From the NCBI GenBank assembly GCA_013821525.1, contig JACDGR010000195.1:1-6555 (forward strand): a stretch of 6,555 bases of DNA. The letters run 5' to 3'. The stretch comes from Actinomycetota bacterium (GTDB lineage Bacteria > Actinomycetota > Thermoleophilia > Gaiellales > Gaiellaceae). The notes below the pieces were generated by a model. That model did no database searches and was not told the origin of the DNA. It saw only the letters and a list, made by a program, of their open reading frames with translations. Positions 5,906 through 6,555 of this stretch are shown here, in pieces (within the stretch, counting starts at the first letter, position 1; every line of letters starts with the position of its first letter). A program made the position numbers and the translations under genes.

Positions 5906-6555
5906 ACCGCATCGTGCTCACGCGCGGTGCGGTCCCACGAGAAGCTCGCGGCGCGCTCGAGCCCCAGACGCGACCACTCCTCCGGCGCGCGCAGGACGTC
6001 TTCGATCCCGGCCGCGATCGCAGCCGGGTCTTCGGGATCGAAGAGCCGCGCCGCGCCGCCCGTCACCTCGGGTAGCGACCCGGTCGAGGAGCAGGCGACC
6101 GGACAGCCGCACGCCATCGCCTCGATCGGCGGCAGGCCGAATCCTTCGTAGAGCGATGGGAAGACCAGCACGGCTGCCCGACGCATCAGATCGTCGACCT
6201 CCGCGACCGGCAGATGCCCGCGTGACTCGACGCCGTCCGGAAGGGTCGGGAACGTGCCGCCGCCGGTGAGCACCAGTCGCAGGTCAGGTTGAGACTCGCG
6301 CAGCAGAGCGAAGGCAGCGAACAGCCGTGCATGGTTCTTGTGCGGCCAGGATCGCGCCGGATAGAGCAGGAACTCCTCGCGTGGCGATGTTCCAGGACGT
6401 AGGCGCTCGTGGTCGACACCGAGATAGACGACGCGGATGCGCTCCGGGTCGAGCCCGAGCTGCTCGACGGCGCGATCGCGCACGAACTCGCTGATCACGA
6501 TCACCCGGTCGGCGTGGCGAACCGAGCGAGCCCATGCAACCGCGCGGAACGCGCG
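5884..6555 (-). CDS. GT4-family glycosyltransferase (group 1), C-terminal part; N-terminus beyond right edge
   Basis: The open frame enters from the right edge with no start needed, giving 223 visible residues. RSVRHADRVIVISEFVRD near the beginning is the end of the N-terminal Rossmann domain of GT-B enzymes. The C-terminal donor-binding domain follows: VVYLGVDHERL, FLLYPARSWPHKNHARLFAA (the family 'GR.. KN' donor loop), LRLVLTGGG, RGHLPVAEVDDLMRRAAVLV, then SLYEGFGLPPIEAMACGCPV with the retaining-enzyme E-x7-E pair at about residues 137 and 145, and GSLPEVTGGAARLFDPED. The closing helix (AASFSWDRTAREHDAVYAEL) is typical of bacterial mannosyl- or rhamnosyltransferases of this family. About 140-180 N-terminal residues, carrying the acceptor site, lie outside the window. 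It probably adds a hexose to the same glycan. A GTG at 6504 exists inside the frame but would cut off the N-terminal domain, so it is not the true start. Confidence 0.9.
   Translation of the reverse strand, partial: RAFRAVAWARSVRHADRVIVISEFVRDRAVEQLGLDPERIRVVYLGVDHERLRPGTSPREEFLLYPARSWPHKNHARLFAAFALLRESQPDLRLVLTGGGTFPTLPDGVESRGHLPVAEVDDLMRRAAVLVFPSLYEGFGLPPIEAMACGCPVACSSTGSLPEVTGGAARLFDPEDPAAIAAGIEDVLRAPEEWSRLGLERAASFSWDRTAREHDAVYAELAG

Overview
The window is GC-rich and densely coding. It carries seven genes of a surface-polysaccharide (exopolysaccharide, capsule or O-antigen-like) locus. GTG and TTG starts are common, Shine-Dalgarno sequences are almost absent, and TANNNT boxes sit close to several start codons. 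This fits a high-GC actinobacterium, possibly Thermoleophilia (Solirubrobacterales or Gaiellales), but that placement is inference from composition and style, not from a marker gene. No rRNA, tRNA, insertion sequence, CRISPR array or attachment site was seen. No stretch over 300 bases lacks a gene.

Layout. On the left, two genes run on the minus strand: a nucleotide-sugar 4,6-dehydratase-like SDR protein (1826 to 681) and, overlapping its stop by 4 bases, a GDP-L-fucose synthase-type epimerase/reductase (684 to the window edge, C-terminus missing). Divergently, with start codons only 2 bases apart in the preferred model, a plus-strand run begins: a multi-spanning MurJ/Wzx-like flippase (1829-3286), a Methyltransf_24-type SAM methyltransferase (3298-4023), a GT2 glycosyltransferase (4023-4898) and a clear GDP-mannose 4,6-dehydratase, gmd (4919-5905). 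On the right, a minus-strand GT4 glycosyltransferase enters from beyond the edge and ends at 5884, overlapping the end of gmd tail to tail by 22 bases.

How the genes could work together. Gmd converts GDP-D-mannose to GDP-4-keto-6-deoxy-D-mannose. The Fcl-type enzyme can turn that into GDP-L-fucose. The GT2 and GT4 enzymes add sugars to a lipid-linked repeat unit, the methyltransferase may decorate it, and the flippase moves it across the membrane. No polymerase (Wzy), initiating phosphoglycosyltransferase or chain-length regulator is in the window, so the cluster extends beyond both edges.

The least ordinary points are the second dehydratase, which is paired with fcl and has an unusual His/Asp-rich loop and unknown substrate, and the very compact divergent start region with candidate leaderless promoters. 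Nothing else suggests an undescribed system; this is mostly a recognisable sugar-nucleotide and polysaccharide assembly locus.
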